NCBI RefSeq assembly: GCF_000276665.1
Contig: NW_004955466.1
Coordinates: 13,439,965-13,503,964, forward strand
From: Chinchilla lanigera
Lineage: Eukaryota > Chordata > Mammalia > Rodentia > Chinchillidae
Direction: 5' to 3'
DNA: 64,000 nucleotides
Both the position numbers and the translations under genes were made by a program. The notes beneath the pieces were generated by a model. It was given only the letters and a program-made list of their open reading frames with translations. It did not search any database and was not told the DNA's origin. This document shows, in pieces, positions 1 to 10,084 of the stretch (position 1 is the first letter of the stretch; the number at the start of each line of letters is the position of its first letter).

Positions 1-67
1 CAGGAAAAACCCTCATGACTGGGATTGCTGTCTTCATAAAACAGGTCCAAGGCAATTCGTTCTATTC

Positions 68-249
68 TTCTACCATGTGAGGACACAGAGAGAAAGTGCC
101 ATCTTGGAACCACAAAAGTGGTCCGGCTCTCACTAGACTTTGATTTTGGGCTTCCCAATCTGCACAACTATAAGAATGAAATGTGTGTAGTTTGTAAACT
201 ACACATTTTATGGTGTTTTGTGATAGCAGCCTGAGCTGACCAAGACTCA
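68..249 (+). mobile_element. 3' part of an ERVL-MaLR solo LTR (MST/MLT1 type)
   Basis: The segment opens with the MaLR motif CCATGTGAGGACACAGAGAG. It continues with the 'lysine-stop' style block (ATTTTGGGCTTCCCAATCTG, then a degenerate AATAAA-like stretch) and ends in GTGATAGCAGCCTGAGCTGA, the usual LTR end. Only the 3' half is present; no internal region follows. The degree of decay suggests an old insertion. Confidence 0.75.
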
Positions 250-690
250 TGCAACCAACTCCATTATCATTAGCCAGTGTAGTACAGTCATCACAACTGA
301 TGAACTACATTGACACATCATTGTCACCCAAAGTCCAGAGTTTACATTAGGGTTCCCTCTTAGCACTGTATATCTACAAATATGGACCAATGTACAATGA
401 TAGGTACCCACCATTAGAGTATCACTCAGAGGATTTTCACTGCCCTAAAACCCTCTTTCTGTGCTTTGCCTATTCCTCCCCCCACCTGTCTTTTCACTGT
501 CTCCAGTTTCACCTTTTCCACAGAGTCCTATAGTTTCAGTCACACATAATTCCTTTCCTATGCCTCTCCTCCTTCCTTCCTATCCCATGGCTACCTCCCC
601 AGCTAACCATTCTTGCCTTTTACTAGGATTACTGTGCTCACTTCCTAATTTTCATCTGCCTGCAAGCCTCAGCTCTTCCCACTCTGCACC
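250..690. other. Unassigned, pyrimidine-rich
   Basis: No gene or confident repeat is seen. The part from about 455 to 690 is strongly C/T-rich on the plus strand, which explains the proline/serine/leucine-rich open frame that crosses it. That frame is not credible as a protein. Confidence 0.4.
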
Positions 691-1200
691 ACCCTGTATG
701 TAACTGACACATCCATCTCCCTAAAACACCGCTTTCACCATGTCCCTTCTCCACCCCAGAGCCTGGGAGGGCCATATTTGCCCATGGTTTAGAATTCTCG
801 GTGTTCTCACTGAGGTTCCAGTGAGCCTGTATAGTTTTATGCATTGCTGAAGTTGCTCAAGAAAGACACCTGCTTAAGCCTACAAACATTTGGTTAAATT
901 TTCTAATTCTGTGTATTTGCTCGATTTGCTTCTCGGCTGACAGCCTCTTTCATCTCACATCAAATCCAAGGTCTCCACTGAAGCCCTGTCTCCTTTAGGA
1001 AGTTTCCCTGCACCCATTCCTATGGCTTTCTTCCTGGTCACTATCCTAAGGGCCAAGGCTACTCATAAGGCATTCATTGGCTGCTCTGCATGTGTTACCA
1101 GCTTTTCCTCTATCTACTTGTGGGGAGACCTATCTCAAGCATCTCCATGGTGCTGATCCCTAGAGCTGTGATTTATATACAGTGCATGCTCAGCAATTCC
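690..1200 (+). mobile_element. L2 LINE 3' fragments (decayed)
   Basis: Two stretches follow the L2 3' consensus in order. The first is the 'drugs-at-the-bench' C-rich block near 700-770 (AAAACACCGCTTTCACCATG). The second is the CTCCACTGAAGCCCTGTCTCC region near 970-1010, followed by TTCCCTGCACCCATTCC. Divergence is high, so boundaries are approximate. Confidence 0.45.
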
Positions 1201-1744
1201 TAACTGCATGATTCCTTCCAGTTACCATCTGACTGAATCATATTCAAGAGCTTTTAGAATATACCTTGCCATCAATTATGCATTAATTCAGTAGAAAGAT
1301 TTACTCAGTACTTACTTGTATGAAGCACTAAGATGAAAGGCATCCCTATATACCTAGACCGAGAAACCCAATGTATCACAAAAATTCATGACAAAGGCAC
1401 TGTTCGTAATTGCAGCTTATTTATCTCTGTGACTGGAGTGGCAGTGTTGTAGGGTGGGTAGTGTCTGTTGTGGGATCACAGTAGGAACAGAGAAGCCCCA
1501 TACAGTGTACCATACATTTTGATTTGTCTTTCAGATCAAGCATGGTATCACTGAAAAACACAAAGACGGACTCAAGTAGTGCTTTGAGATTATCTAACGC
1601 AACTCCCTACCAACTCCAGGATGCCGTCCCTAAGATTTAGGACCAGCAACCTCCTAACCTTAGCTTGAAGATTTTCATGCATCTCAATCCTTGCTCTGTA
1701 CTTGTAATTATTGCTAAGTATTATAATTCACAGTCTAGATACTG
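1200..1744. other. Unassigned
   Basis: No coding signal, and no repeat family I can name. Confidence 0.4.
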
Positions 1745-1920
1745 GGATCAAATGCATAGCTCTGAACAGTAACTCTACCATTTACAGGCTGTGTGACCTT
1801 GGGAAGATACCAAATATCCTTGTACTTCATAGTCATCTGTCAATAAAAATTGACACCTACTAGAATTGTTGTGAAGACCGAGAGAACAGAGTCGCAGCAT
1901 CATGCCTAATACATGCTAAA
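1745..1920 (+). mobile_element. MIR SINE
   Basis: The MIR core is clear: GGCTGTGTGACCTTGGGAAG at 1787-1806, followed by a degraded 'CTCATCTGTAAAATG' block (CATAGTCATCTGTCAATAAA) and the 'GGTTGTTGTGAGGA'-like tail (AATTGTTGTGAAGACCGAG). It is tRNA-derived, ancient and non-autonomous. Confidence 0.8.
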
Positions 1921-2009
1921 GGATCATTATATTTTAAATTGAATTTAAATATAGCATGTACTACACTGTGACTTCCAGGCTACAATCTGTTTTGTCTTCA
2001 CCATCTATT

Positions 2010-2480
2010 AGTGAAAATAGAGATCTCAACAATTAGAAGACAATACAGCAAATAAAGGGTTAAGCTTCTTAATCTATAAACAGCTCTCAAAGATCAAGAA
2101 CAAAGACTGTAAGTCCACTTTTTAAAAAATAGAAAACTTAAACACTTTGTATATAAATAGCAATATAAATGATCTACAAAATAAAAATACAAATTAAAAA
2201 GATCCTGAAATAGTATTTCTCCCTTATCAGATTTGGAAAAAAATGTAAAAGTTTCACTGGGGTGGGGCGTGGCATTCTCTTACTGTGAGGAGGCTGGGAG
2301 GGTGTGGGAAGCAATCCGGCAATTTCTATCCAAATCATAAATGCATTCACTCTTAGAACCAGAAATTTTAGTTATAGTAATTATTTTATAGACATATATA
2401 TACATATAACATACAAAATGAATAGGAACAAGGTTATTCACTTCATTGTGAAATGACAAATGAAATGACAAAAATCAGTA
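2010..2480 (+). mobile_element. L1M fragment, end of ORF2 (sense)
   Basis: The order matches the 3' end of mammalian L1 ORF2: an A-rich block, then GGGAAGCAATCCGGCAATTT (the 'GGGCAATTTGGCAAT' region), CATTCACTCTTAGAACCAGAA ('CCTTTGACCCAGCAATTCC'), and ACAAGGTTATTCACTTCATT ('CAAGGATGTTCACTGCAGCA'). It is heavily mutated with no open frame. Confidence 0.65.
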
Positions 2481-3029
2481 TCAACTAAAATATCTACCAA
2501 GCCTTGGCCAAATAAAATCTCTCCCTCTTCCTCTCTCGAAGTGAGCTACATCCCCAGGCCTGAGCTATATATTTCTGAATATAGAATACCATATAGAAGC
2601 TAATGAGGCAAAGCAGAAAGAAACCATCTCTGTACAGTGTTGACTCAGTAGCTAATCAATGTTCATTTCTTATAAAAATGAAGTGATTGTGATAAGAAAG
2701 TGTATGTGTAGGGACTTACATTTTTCTGAGAGTACATCAAAGTGGATTTCAAAAGCTTATAGGCTTAAAACCTCCTTGAGGTACCTGTCCACAGGAGTAT
2801 TGATTTTATTTTAAAATGTAATTATTACCTACCATGCTGTCTATGTTTTTTTGTCCATTTTTCAAAAGTTCATATTCTGCTAGTCATGAGATCTTTGAAA
2901 AGTGAATTTTGGGCTTTCTAAGTTATATGTAATCATTACAAATTTTTTTTAAAAAATAGAAATTCATAAGGTAAAAAGTACCTCTCCCTACCTCTATGTC
3001 TGAAACAACACAGGATTTGGGGAGTTGTA
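2481..3029. other. Unassigned, AT-rich
   Basis: Nothing codes here. A short CCCCAGGCCTGAGCTATAT near 2550 may be a worn minus-strand ID head, but it is too short to call. Confidence 0.4.
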
Positions 3030-3262
3030 GATGGGTTATTATTTTCCATATGAATGTTATCATTATCTTCATAATTTGCTCACTTCACACATTAATCAAG
3101 GTCATACCATTCGTGTGTACAGAAGTCTACCTTATATTTTCAAAAGTCAGTATACCACAGAATGAATGTTCTAAAATTCAATCAAGCATTTCCCTTTTAT
3201 TGGGTATTTATGTTGCCACCAGTTCTTTTGCTATTGTAAATAACAAGGTAATGAACATCCTT
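3030..3262 (-). mobile_element. L1M fragment, antisense ORF2 end
   Basis: The plus strand reads as reversed L1 ORF2 3' sequence: TTATTGGGTATTTATGTTGCC followed by TTTTGCTATTGTAAATAACA and AATGAACATCCTTGGAGTC. This matches the antisense of the region just before the L1 3' UTR. The 121-residue plus-strand frame across it is therefore an artefact. Confidence 0.6.
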
Positions 3263-3720
3263 GGAGTCTGTGGCTTTTTGATGACACTTGAAGCACAGAG
3301 ATGTAAATATTGTAAACTGTCTTTTTACTTGACAATGTATCATTTTAAAATGTCTCAGTAAAATGTTCTTCTTTGTGTTAAATCTATAGGTCAAACTGAA
3401 AGAACTAGGGGGAAACAGCAACAAGTAGCAGGATTCAGCAATACACACGATAAGAAAAATGGGACACACTGACCTGAACACTCACCTACTCTGGATTGAT
3501 AAATAAAGTTCAGATGTGCTTGAGCTGCTATATGTTTGTATCTCTTTGTTATAGTAGTTTACCCAATACCTGAATCCATACAGAAGACAAATTAACTGAC
3601 AGTTATAATAAGTGCTCTGAAGGAAACATACAAGTTGATAAGAGAAAGAAATAAAAGGTTACCAGTTGGGAGGCATAGATTACTTTACATAAGATGCTTA
3701 AGCTTTTCTAGGGAAGATAC
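3263..3720. other. Unassigned, AT-rich
   Basis: No gene is visible. The overlapping minus-strand open frame is AT-driven and unrecognised. Confidence 0.4.
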
Positions 3721-3721
3721 C

Positions 3722-4500
3722 TAAAAGAACCCTTTGACATGGTTGGTGGGACTGTAAATTAGTAAACCACTGTGGAAATTAGTATGAAGACTCCTCAAAC
3801 ACTGGAACTGGAAATTCCATTTGATTCAGCTATTCCCCTAGATGTCTTCTCAAAAGAGTTACAGACATCATATCACAATGATACACACATACCCATGTTT
3901 ATATAGCAGCACAATTCATAATGGCTGAATCTTGTAAGCAGCCTAGCTGTCCATCAACAGATGAATGGATACACAAAATGTGGTATTTAGCACAATGTAA
4001 TACTATTCTGTCATAAAGAAGGTTGAACTTGAGTCATTTGTAGAAACATGGATGCACCTTGAGACTATAGTGTTAAGTGAAATCAGACACATAAATTTAA
4101 ACATCACATGATTTCTCTCATATGAGAAACCCAAAGTATAAGTAAAGAACAAAATAAAAGACAGATAATAGGAAGTAGAGAGAGTTCTCAAAGGGAGAAG
4201 GGAATAAGAGCTGTTGGTTGAGGAGGAAGGGGATGCAAAACAGGAATTAAGGTGTATTATGTACATGTAAAATTCCACAGAAGGAATGCAAACATCATGT
4301 ACTGAAAACATGAACAGAAAGGGGAAGAGGATCAGGAGATGGATGGCAGGGGAGGTTGGGAAGGGGAGGACAAAATGAAGGAGTGTGTTATGTACGTGTA
4401 CCAAGTTCCCACGAAGACTGGAAACATACTGTGTACATGTGCTGATAAAGGAAACGATCTGCAAATAACCAACAATGTGCAACTTTTCATTTCCCTGTGG
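3722..4500 (+). mobile_element. L1 3' end: ORF2 C-terminal region and 3' UTR
   Basis: GGTTGGTGGGACTGTAAATT, then ATATAGCAGCACAATTCATA and CTGTCCATCAACAGATGAAT, then TTCTGTCATAAAGAAGG and ACATGGATGCACCTTGAGAC are the successive landmarks of the L1 ORF2 end. A G/A-rich 3' UTR follows (4180-4380). Many indels break the frame. The 167-residue minus-strand open frame at 4003-4506 is the antisense of this element. Confidence 0.8.
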
Positions 4501-6170
4501 TGTCACCTTTTGGTTCTCTCCCTTTTTGTGTTTTGATTGCTCTATTCTTCTTAACCTTGCTATGGGCTGGGGTGGGAGTATTGTCCATCTGTATAAAAAC
4601 CCAAGGACAGTATAGAGGGCTGTCTGGATCTTATCGCAGTCTGCAGGAGTTTATATTTGTAATCTCAAGGGAAAGTTATTGGAATTCGAGTAAGTAAATT
4701 CCAATCTACCACTTCCAGTGCAACCCACAGTGAGAATAAAGAGACAAAGACATATCTGAAGTTGTGGGGAGCCAAGGAGGTCTTAGGTCCAGTTGGAACA
4801 ATGTCTAACAGGAACAAAGACCTTGACTGAGGGCCAAACCTGGGTTGTTTCAACTAGTGAAAAGGGAAGAGGCTAGGGACTGAGTCACGGTGAGAACAGT
4901 GGGAAGTATGTGAGTACTGTGTGCTGGGCTAGGTAGGATACACAATAGCACCTTTGCAATGTCAGAGAGAGGTATGCCCAAAGAGTATCAGATTCAGGTA
5001 ACAGGCAGCCTCTAAGTTTGCAGTTTTCATAACATAGTTTGAGGAAGTATCTTGTGTTTTTCGTTGGTTGCCTCAGTTTTGATGCCTGGCCCTCCTGCCC
5101 TGGGACACGGTCTCTTTCTCGAGGCACAGTCCCAGTCTACAGCCACTGTGGGCTCGGCCTAGCTCACACTTAGCAGTAGGGAGCTATCGGCGGGGCATCA
5201 CTGACCTGTTGCACTCATTCAAAGGCTACACATCAGCGCCATGGCTAGGCCCATCTGTGTTGCTTAAAGCCAGCTGAGGAGGTAGAGTATTTTCCTAGCC
5301 AGCTCTGTACATATCAATACATGGAATTTGGGCAAGGTTTAGCCAAAATGGAGACAAACGGTCTTCCTTCAGGCTGAGCTGTCCCAGTGGTCCTCCACAG
5401 ACAGGGCCATTCCAGCATTAACTTCCACATGGCCGCTCCCTTTAGTTAAAAAGCCACCCACACCAGTTAACCAGCCAGCATCCGATGACTGTGAGTAGCT
5501 AGTTGTCTGCGTTGAAACTATTCTAGAAGATACTTAAGGGCAAGAATAGTCTTATGTCTGTATCCCTAACACAGTATTTAGCAGTTCGTGAGTTCAATAC
5601 ATTGCGTTGAATGGGTAAGTTTACAAAGTACAATACACCAAATGTTGGAAAAAATTTTCCCTATGAATGACTTTATCTTGACATAATTTCCTTTGCCAAC
5701 ACAAGGACAGACCCTGATAGCCACTGTGTATTTTCAGACAACCCTTCCCAAGATTTGGAAACAGCCTAGTGATTGAAATCAGGATTGAGATCCTCAGTCA
5801 CGCTCCCCCTTGAGTCAGACACCCACAGGTAACTGAGAGTGGCCGGACACCTCCCAGGGCTCGTGACCTCATCTATTGTTGTCATGGAGTTCTGACTATG
5901 TTTACAAGCGTAGACACCCTCGACACCCTCATTTCTCCCCCACTTTCCTACCCTATGAATGAACTTAGAGATGGAAGAAGAGGAGCCTTATCTTTGGGGT
6001 GAGTGTATGAGGGTCCTGAGTAAGCACTGTGACGAACACGCTCATCTGGTTCTATTCCTTTCCTTTCACTTACTTCCATGTGTCTCACTGCCAAAGAAAC
6101 AACAAACAAGTCTACTAGCTGATAGTAAGGATGATAATAACTGGATTTCTTTAGCTTTCTTAGGTGGTAA
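4500..6170. other. Unassigned; moderate GC, small L2 end at ~5530-5620
   Basis: The 4560-5530 part is richer in GC than its surroundings and matches no gene or repeat I recognise; it could be a worn LTR or retroviral internal segment. From 5530 to 5620 the plus strand follows the L2 3' end (GGGCAAGAATAGTCTTATGTC, ACACAGTATTTAGCAG). Confidence 0.35.
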
Positions 6171-6285
6171 ACAGCCTGCTAGCCACTATATATACAATAA
6201 TACATTTAAGTTTCATAACAACCCTATGTGGGCATTATTATCAATCAGGGAAAGTAAGTGACTTGAACAAGTTGTTCCATTTCTA
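6170..6285 (-). mobile_element. MIR fragment
   Basis: The antisense MIR 3' pattern is visible: AAGTTTCATAACAACCCTATG, then ATTATTATCAATCAGGGAAA and GTAAGTGACTTGAACAAG, the reverse of the MIR tail and core. Short and decayed. Confidence 0.55.
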
Positions 6286-6286
6286 G

Positions 6287-6398
6287 GATGACCAATTATT
6301 TCAGTTTGTATAGGACTAAAACACTGTCTAGGACACAGAATTTTCAGTGTTCAGATTAGGAACGTGTTGGACCAACCAAGGTAAGTTAGCCATCCTAA
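6287..6398. mobile_element. Small element with inverted ends (possible MITE-like remnant)
   Basis: The left end AGGATGACCAATTATTTCAG and the right end GTTAGCCATCCT are imperfect inverted copies around a ~110 bp unit. Inside, AGGACACAGAATTTTCAGTG resembles an ancient mammalian repeat with a 'GGGACTTTCAGTGCTAAAACC' core. I cannot name the family. Confidence 0.3.
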
Positions 6399-6399
6399 C

Positions 6400-7589
6400 T
6401 GGCTGAAGAACTTGAATCTGATTGCTGGGTTCTAAAACAATAACCATGGATATACTATTTAATTTTTTTAAAGCATTCATTACCAAAAACCAGGAAAGTT
6501 CTCTCTATGGTACCTACAAATGTTAAATGAAAATGGTAATAGATGGAAAGTCTTTTAGAAGTTTTGAGGTCATATCATTCAGCACTGCAATCTCTGTTAG
6601 GGTGTTTTTTCAAAACATTATTATAATATGCACTTAAAGAAGATGCTTTTTGATTTAGCACTCAGATAAAGTCAGCATCAATGCACAGCAAGCACTTACG
6701 AGGACTAATGTACTTACTGTATAATAGGAGCATGAATATGAAAAAATTCACTACCGAGCCTCATTAGAAATGAAATACATTTTTCATTGATACTTTCCCC
6801 AGCAATCAGTTGTTTTGCTTCTAGACTTCCAGAATAATTGAGAACTGTGCTGGGAACCCTAAAGAGCAGGTCCTTCTCCTTGAAGAATGGGTCCCACAGG
6901 GAGAGAAACTAAGATGTTACAACACTGAAATATAGTTTTGTAAGATCTGCCACCCAGATTTTTGTTTTGCATTAAAATTAAACTGAAACAGAATTAAGGT
7001 AACAAGAAATTACTGCTCTTTGTCTGAAAGTCTGTGCAATCTCTGACAATACCTGGGCACCTCTTGGCTGGTTTCTGGGAAAAGGCCTCTAGGATTCACT
7101 GTGTTGTCACTATGAAGGGGCCCAAGAAGGACTCGGCATGACCAAAGCATATCTTGGGACTCCAAGGTAAGGCGGTCTGCTGTCCTCCAGTAGTTTATAA
7201 TCCACTGGTGACAGCTGCGAGGAAAGGCAATGAACCAAAGACACGGGGAGGAAAAAGTACTTGGGGAGATGCGGGAGGGAAGAGTTTCCCAGAGGAGCTG
7301 GTGTTCCCATGGAAAAACAAAATGACAAAAAGGAGGCGATAAAAAGCCCTACTCCCCATAGACAGAGAATATGGAATAAGCAAAGCCATGGGAAAGCCTG
7401 ACTCTTAAGAAAAAAGAATTCTGTCCAGGGTAGATGGCACTATATATGGGAACACAATAAAATAAATAGGCAAATCAAAAGTCAAAAACAACACAGAATT
7501 TGGGGTTTCAAAGATTAATGCATGGCTCCACTTTGTTTAGCTGTTTGGACTTTGGAAATGCATCTGGTTTTCAGTAAGAGAATATTCTC
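6400..7589. other. Unassigned
   Basis: No gene seen. Several overlapping 60-70 codon frames near 7100-7390 lie on both strands of one GC-richer patch, which argues against any of them being real. Confidence 0.4.
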
Positions 7590-7870
7590 AAACTCTACTC
7601 ATTTATATAGTTCTCTCCCACAAATTATCATTTATGATTAAGAACCTTACATTCCTTTCTTTTTGGAATTGTGGTCTTTTTTTTCTTTCTAAAATATCTT
7701 TCAGTACTCTTTGTAGGGTTGGCTTAGTGATCATGAATTTCTTGAGTTGCTCTTGTTGTGGAAGTATCTTATTTACCCATTATTTTTGAAAGACAGTTTA
7801 GCTCTTTATTCTGTCTTATATTTGCTGTGCAATATGCACATATCTTTACATTTTTCAGCTTTGTAAAGTA
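7590..7870 (-). mobile_element. Old L1/HAL1 fragment (antisense)
   Basis: The plus strand reads like antisense L1M/HAL1: TTTCAGTACTCTTTGTAGGG, TTGGCTTAGTGATCATGAAT, TTTCTTGAGTTGCTCTTG and TTATTTTTGAAAGACAGTTT follow the known order. Strongly diverged. Confidence 0.5.
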
Positions 7871-9400
7871 GAAACTTATTGGAATTAATATTGATCAGAT
7901 CAACTACAGGTATTTAAAAATTAAAATAACTTTTATTAGGTTTTTATGCAACTTTCCCTAAAAGCTTTGCCAGCCTTGAGTGTTTAATTTAAAAATTATG
8001 TAATAACTGAGCTTTCCTTCCTATATCAAAGTGATTCACCACCAACATAATCCGTATCTTGAATGATCTAATAGCTATGATGTATTTGTGATGACCCATT
8101 TACATTCTCATTGCCAAGCTGATATTTTGGTCCCATGTTTGCAAAGTATTGGGCTTAGAGCTGGGAATCAATGAAAACCTCAGGCCACAACGGGGGTCAC
8201 CAAATGGCGCGGCTCAGAGTAAGCGAGAGTTGCTGCTAAACCCACCAGTCAGAACTGTGTGCAGGAAGCACCAGTGCTGCTTTTTAAGGTGTCAAGTTGG
8301 CTCCTTAACCTTTACAAAATCAAAACCCAAGTGCATCTGTGAGGTGTGTGAGTCACAAGCATTCATAAAATGCCATGTCTAAATTAAGTCTTATCATCAA
8401 ATAGTATTTATTAAACACCCACATCCCGCATACACATGGCAGTGTGTGAGACGCATGAACGCTGTGTCTTCAGCCATGAAATACTTCACAGAAAATACAA
8501 ACAGCTGCTAGAGGTCATAAAGATATTTTTTATTGCAAATATGCCCACCATAAACTTTAAATAAACTGTGGGATACAGTAACTTCTGCCATAAGCTGAAG
8601 TCTTCACTGAAGAGCTTCATGTTCAATTATCCTTACCAGTAAATAAAAGGTTTATATGAAGTTCCAATTATGCTTCTCTGTGGGTATAACAGGACATTCT
8701 TAGAACTACTCACGTATGGACTTATGTCATTCTGCACTGTGTTTTTTAAAATGAGACGATTAGCTACATAGTAAGAAGCAATGTCTACATTTAAATTACA
8801 AATGAATCATTTTATTTTAGACTCCATTACACTGTTCAATATTGCTTTGCCTTTCATAATTACTTCAGAGGATACATGCACTAAAAATATTCATAAAACT
8901 GAACAAATTGAACATATGAAGCCAATAGCACCAAAATTAGTTTCTCTGTCTAGTGGCTGAGAGCACATGTAAGTGAACTGAAAAATAAGAATTTGAGTCA
9001 ATCAATGTTTCGTCTGCAGAATATCAGAAAAATCTGTTTGTTTTTATATCATGCAATTAACTTTAGGTGACTTGACTGTATGAATCAACCCGTTTATACC
9101 TCTTTTGGAAAGATCCTGAAATGGTTTTAAATCTGAATGGGTTTTGTTTCTCGCCTATATTTTTTGACTCCTTAGTCCCTTTCCGATTATGTATATAATG
9201 TACTGATTATAGGCCAACTCCATTGTTCAACCTAGGGACAGACATTTGCCTGCTTTTAGTGTGCTCAACACCTTAGGCCATAACCTGCCACAGAAGCAGC
9301 AAAAGATGAAAATAAGAGTTTACTTCTTTGCTGATTAAGTTCCACAACAACTGAAGTCTTTCCTTTCTCCAAAACTAAAACAAAAAAAATGTTAAAGTGT
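7871..9400. other. Unassigned; short L2 tail at ~8395-8470
   Basis: Mostly AT-rich unique-looking DNA. At 8395-8470, AATAGTATTTATTAAACACC resembles the antisense L2 terminus. No credible open frame. Confidence 0.35.
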
Positions 9401-9401
9401 G

Positions 9402-9403
9402 GC

Positions 9404-9434
<31 letters not shown>

Positions 9435-9437
9435 TGT

Positions 9438-9477
<40 letters not shown>

Positions 9478-9485
9478 AAGAGGGT
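9402..9485. repeat. Compound microsatellite (CG)n-(TG)n-(AG)n
   Basis: Three dinucleotide tracts are fused without spacers: about 8 CG units (9402-9418), about 10 TG units (9418-9438) and roughly 20 AG units with small interruptions (9438-9480). The CG/TG half is alternating purine-pyrimidine. Confidence 0.95.
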
Positions 9486-9583
9486 ATTTTTGTCCCTGCT
9501 TGGTTCCTTAGCTGATACACTGCTAAATCATAAAGCTATGGTTGTGCATATTTTTAAGTGCTCCCTGCATACTCTAAGGAGGC

Positions 9584-9692
9584 CTAAGCTGTAGAAAACA
9601 TTTTTCCCAAAAATGAATGAGGACCTTCACTACTCTGGGTCTCAGGTTCTCAAACAACTTGGGCAGCTCACTACCCTTATTAGTTAACAAAG
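9584..9692 (+). repeat. First copy of a sequence repeated across the assembly gap
   Basis: From CTAAGCTGTAGAAAACATTT onward, about 95 bases recur exactly at 9845-9938. After that the copies differ briefly (CTTATTAGTTAAC here, CTGGGACCTTAAC there) and agree again at AACAAAGGACTC. The second copy begins precisely at the gap edge, so this looks like two overlapping contigs left unmerged rather than a real duplication. Confidence 0.85.
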
Positions 9693-9694
9693 GA

Positions 9695-9726
<32 letters not shown>

Positions 9727-9744
9727 GGTTTTTCTCCGGGACCG
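9693..9744 (-). mobile_element. Truncated ID SINE running into the gap
   Basis: A ~30-base T run followed by GGTTTTTCTCCGGGACCG is the reversed tail and 3' end of the young ID type seen elsewhere here (compare 28761-28810). The body is lost in the gap. The matching site after the gap has only a 17-base T run followed directly by GGTCATTTTAG. Confidence 0.7.
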
Positions 9745-9844
9745 NNNNNNNNNNNNNNNNNNNNNNNNNNNNNNNNNNNNNNNNNNNNNNNNNNNNNNNN
9801 NNNNNNNNNNNNNNNNNNNNNNNNNNNNNNNNNNNNNNNNNNNN
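9745..9844. other. Assembly gap (100 N)
   Basis: Exactly 100 undetermined bases, a conventional size for a gap of unknown length. It interrupts an ID element. Confidence 0.99.
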
Positions 9845-9975
9845 CTAAGCTGTAGAAAACATTTTTCCCAAAAATGAATGAGGACCTTCACTACTCTGGG
9901 TCTCAGGTTCTCAAACAACTTGGGCAGCTCACTACCCTGGGACCTTAACAAAGGACTCTTTTTTTTTTTTTTTTT
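9845..9975 (+). repeat. Second copy of the gap-flanking sequence
   Basis: Repeats 9584-9692 with perfect identity over the first ~95 bases and ends in a 17-base T run. It continues without an ID element into MIR sequence. See the first copy for the reasoning. Confidence 0.85.
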
Positions 9976-9977
9976 GG

Positions 9978-10080
9978 TCATTTTAGAGATGAGAAATTTG
10001 AGGCTGAAAGAAAATTAATGGTGTATTGCTTAGGGAACTCTGTGGCTATGTCTCTGGGACTCCTCTGAATGGACTTCAGG
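9978..10080 (-). mobile_element. MIR fragment
   Basis: CATTTTAGAGATGAGAAATT followed by TTGAGGCTGAAAGAAAATTA is the antisense 'CCCATTTTACAGATGAGGAAACTGAGGC' signature of MIR, and ACTCTGTGGCTATG may be the antisense core. Decayed. Confidence 0.5.
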
Positions 10081-10084
10081 TAAA

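Noticed and set aside
2996..3361. 121-codon plus-strand frame
   Set aside because: Much of it is antisense L1M sequence.
4003..4506. 167-codon minus-strand open frame
   Set aside because: It is the antisense of an L1 3' end; hydrophobic residues come from the A-rich sense strand.
9584..9960. True tandem duplication
   Set aside because: Exact identity and a start precisely at the gap edge favour unmerged overlapping contigs; kept as an assembly finding instead.
9574..9981. 135-codon minus-strand frame spanning the gap
   Set aside because: Reads through undetermined bases and poly-A tracts; an artefact.
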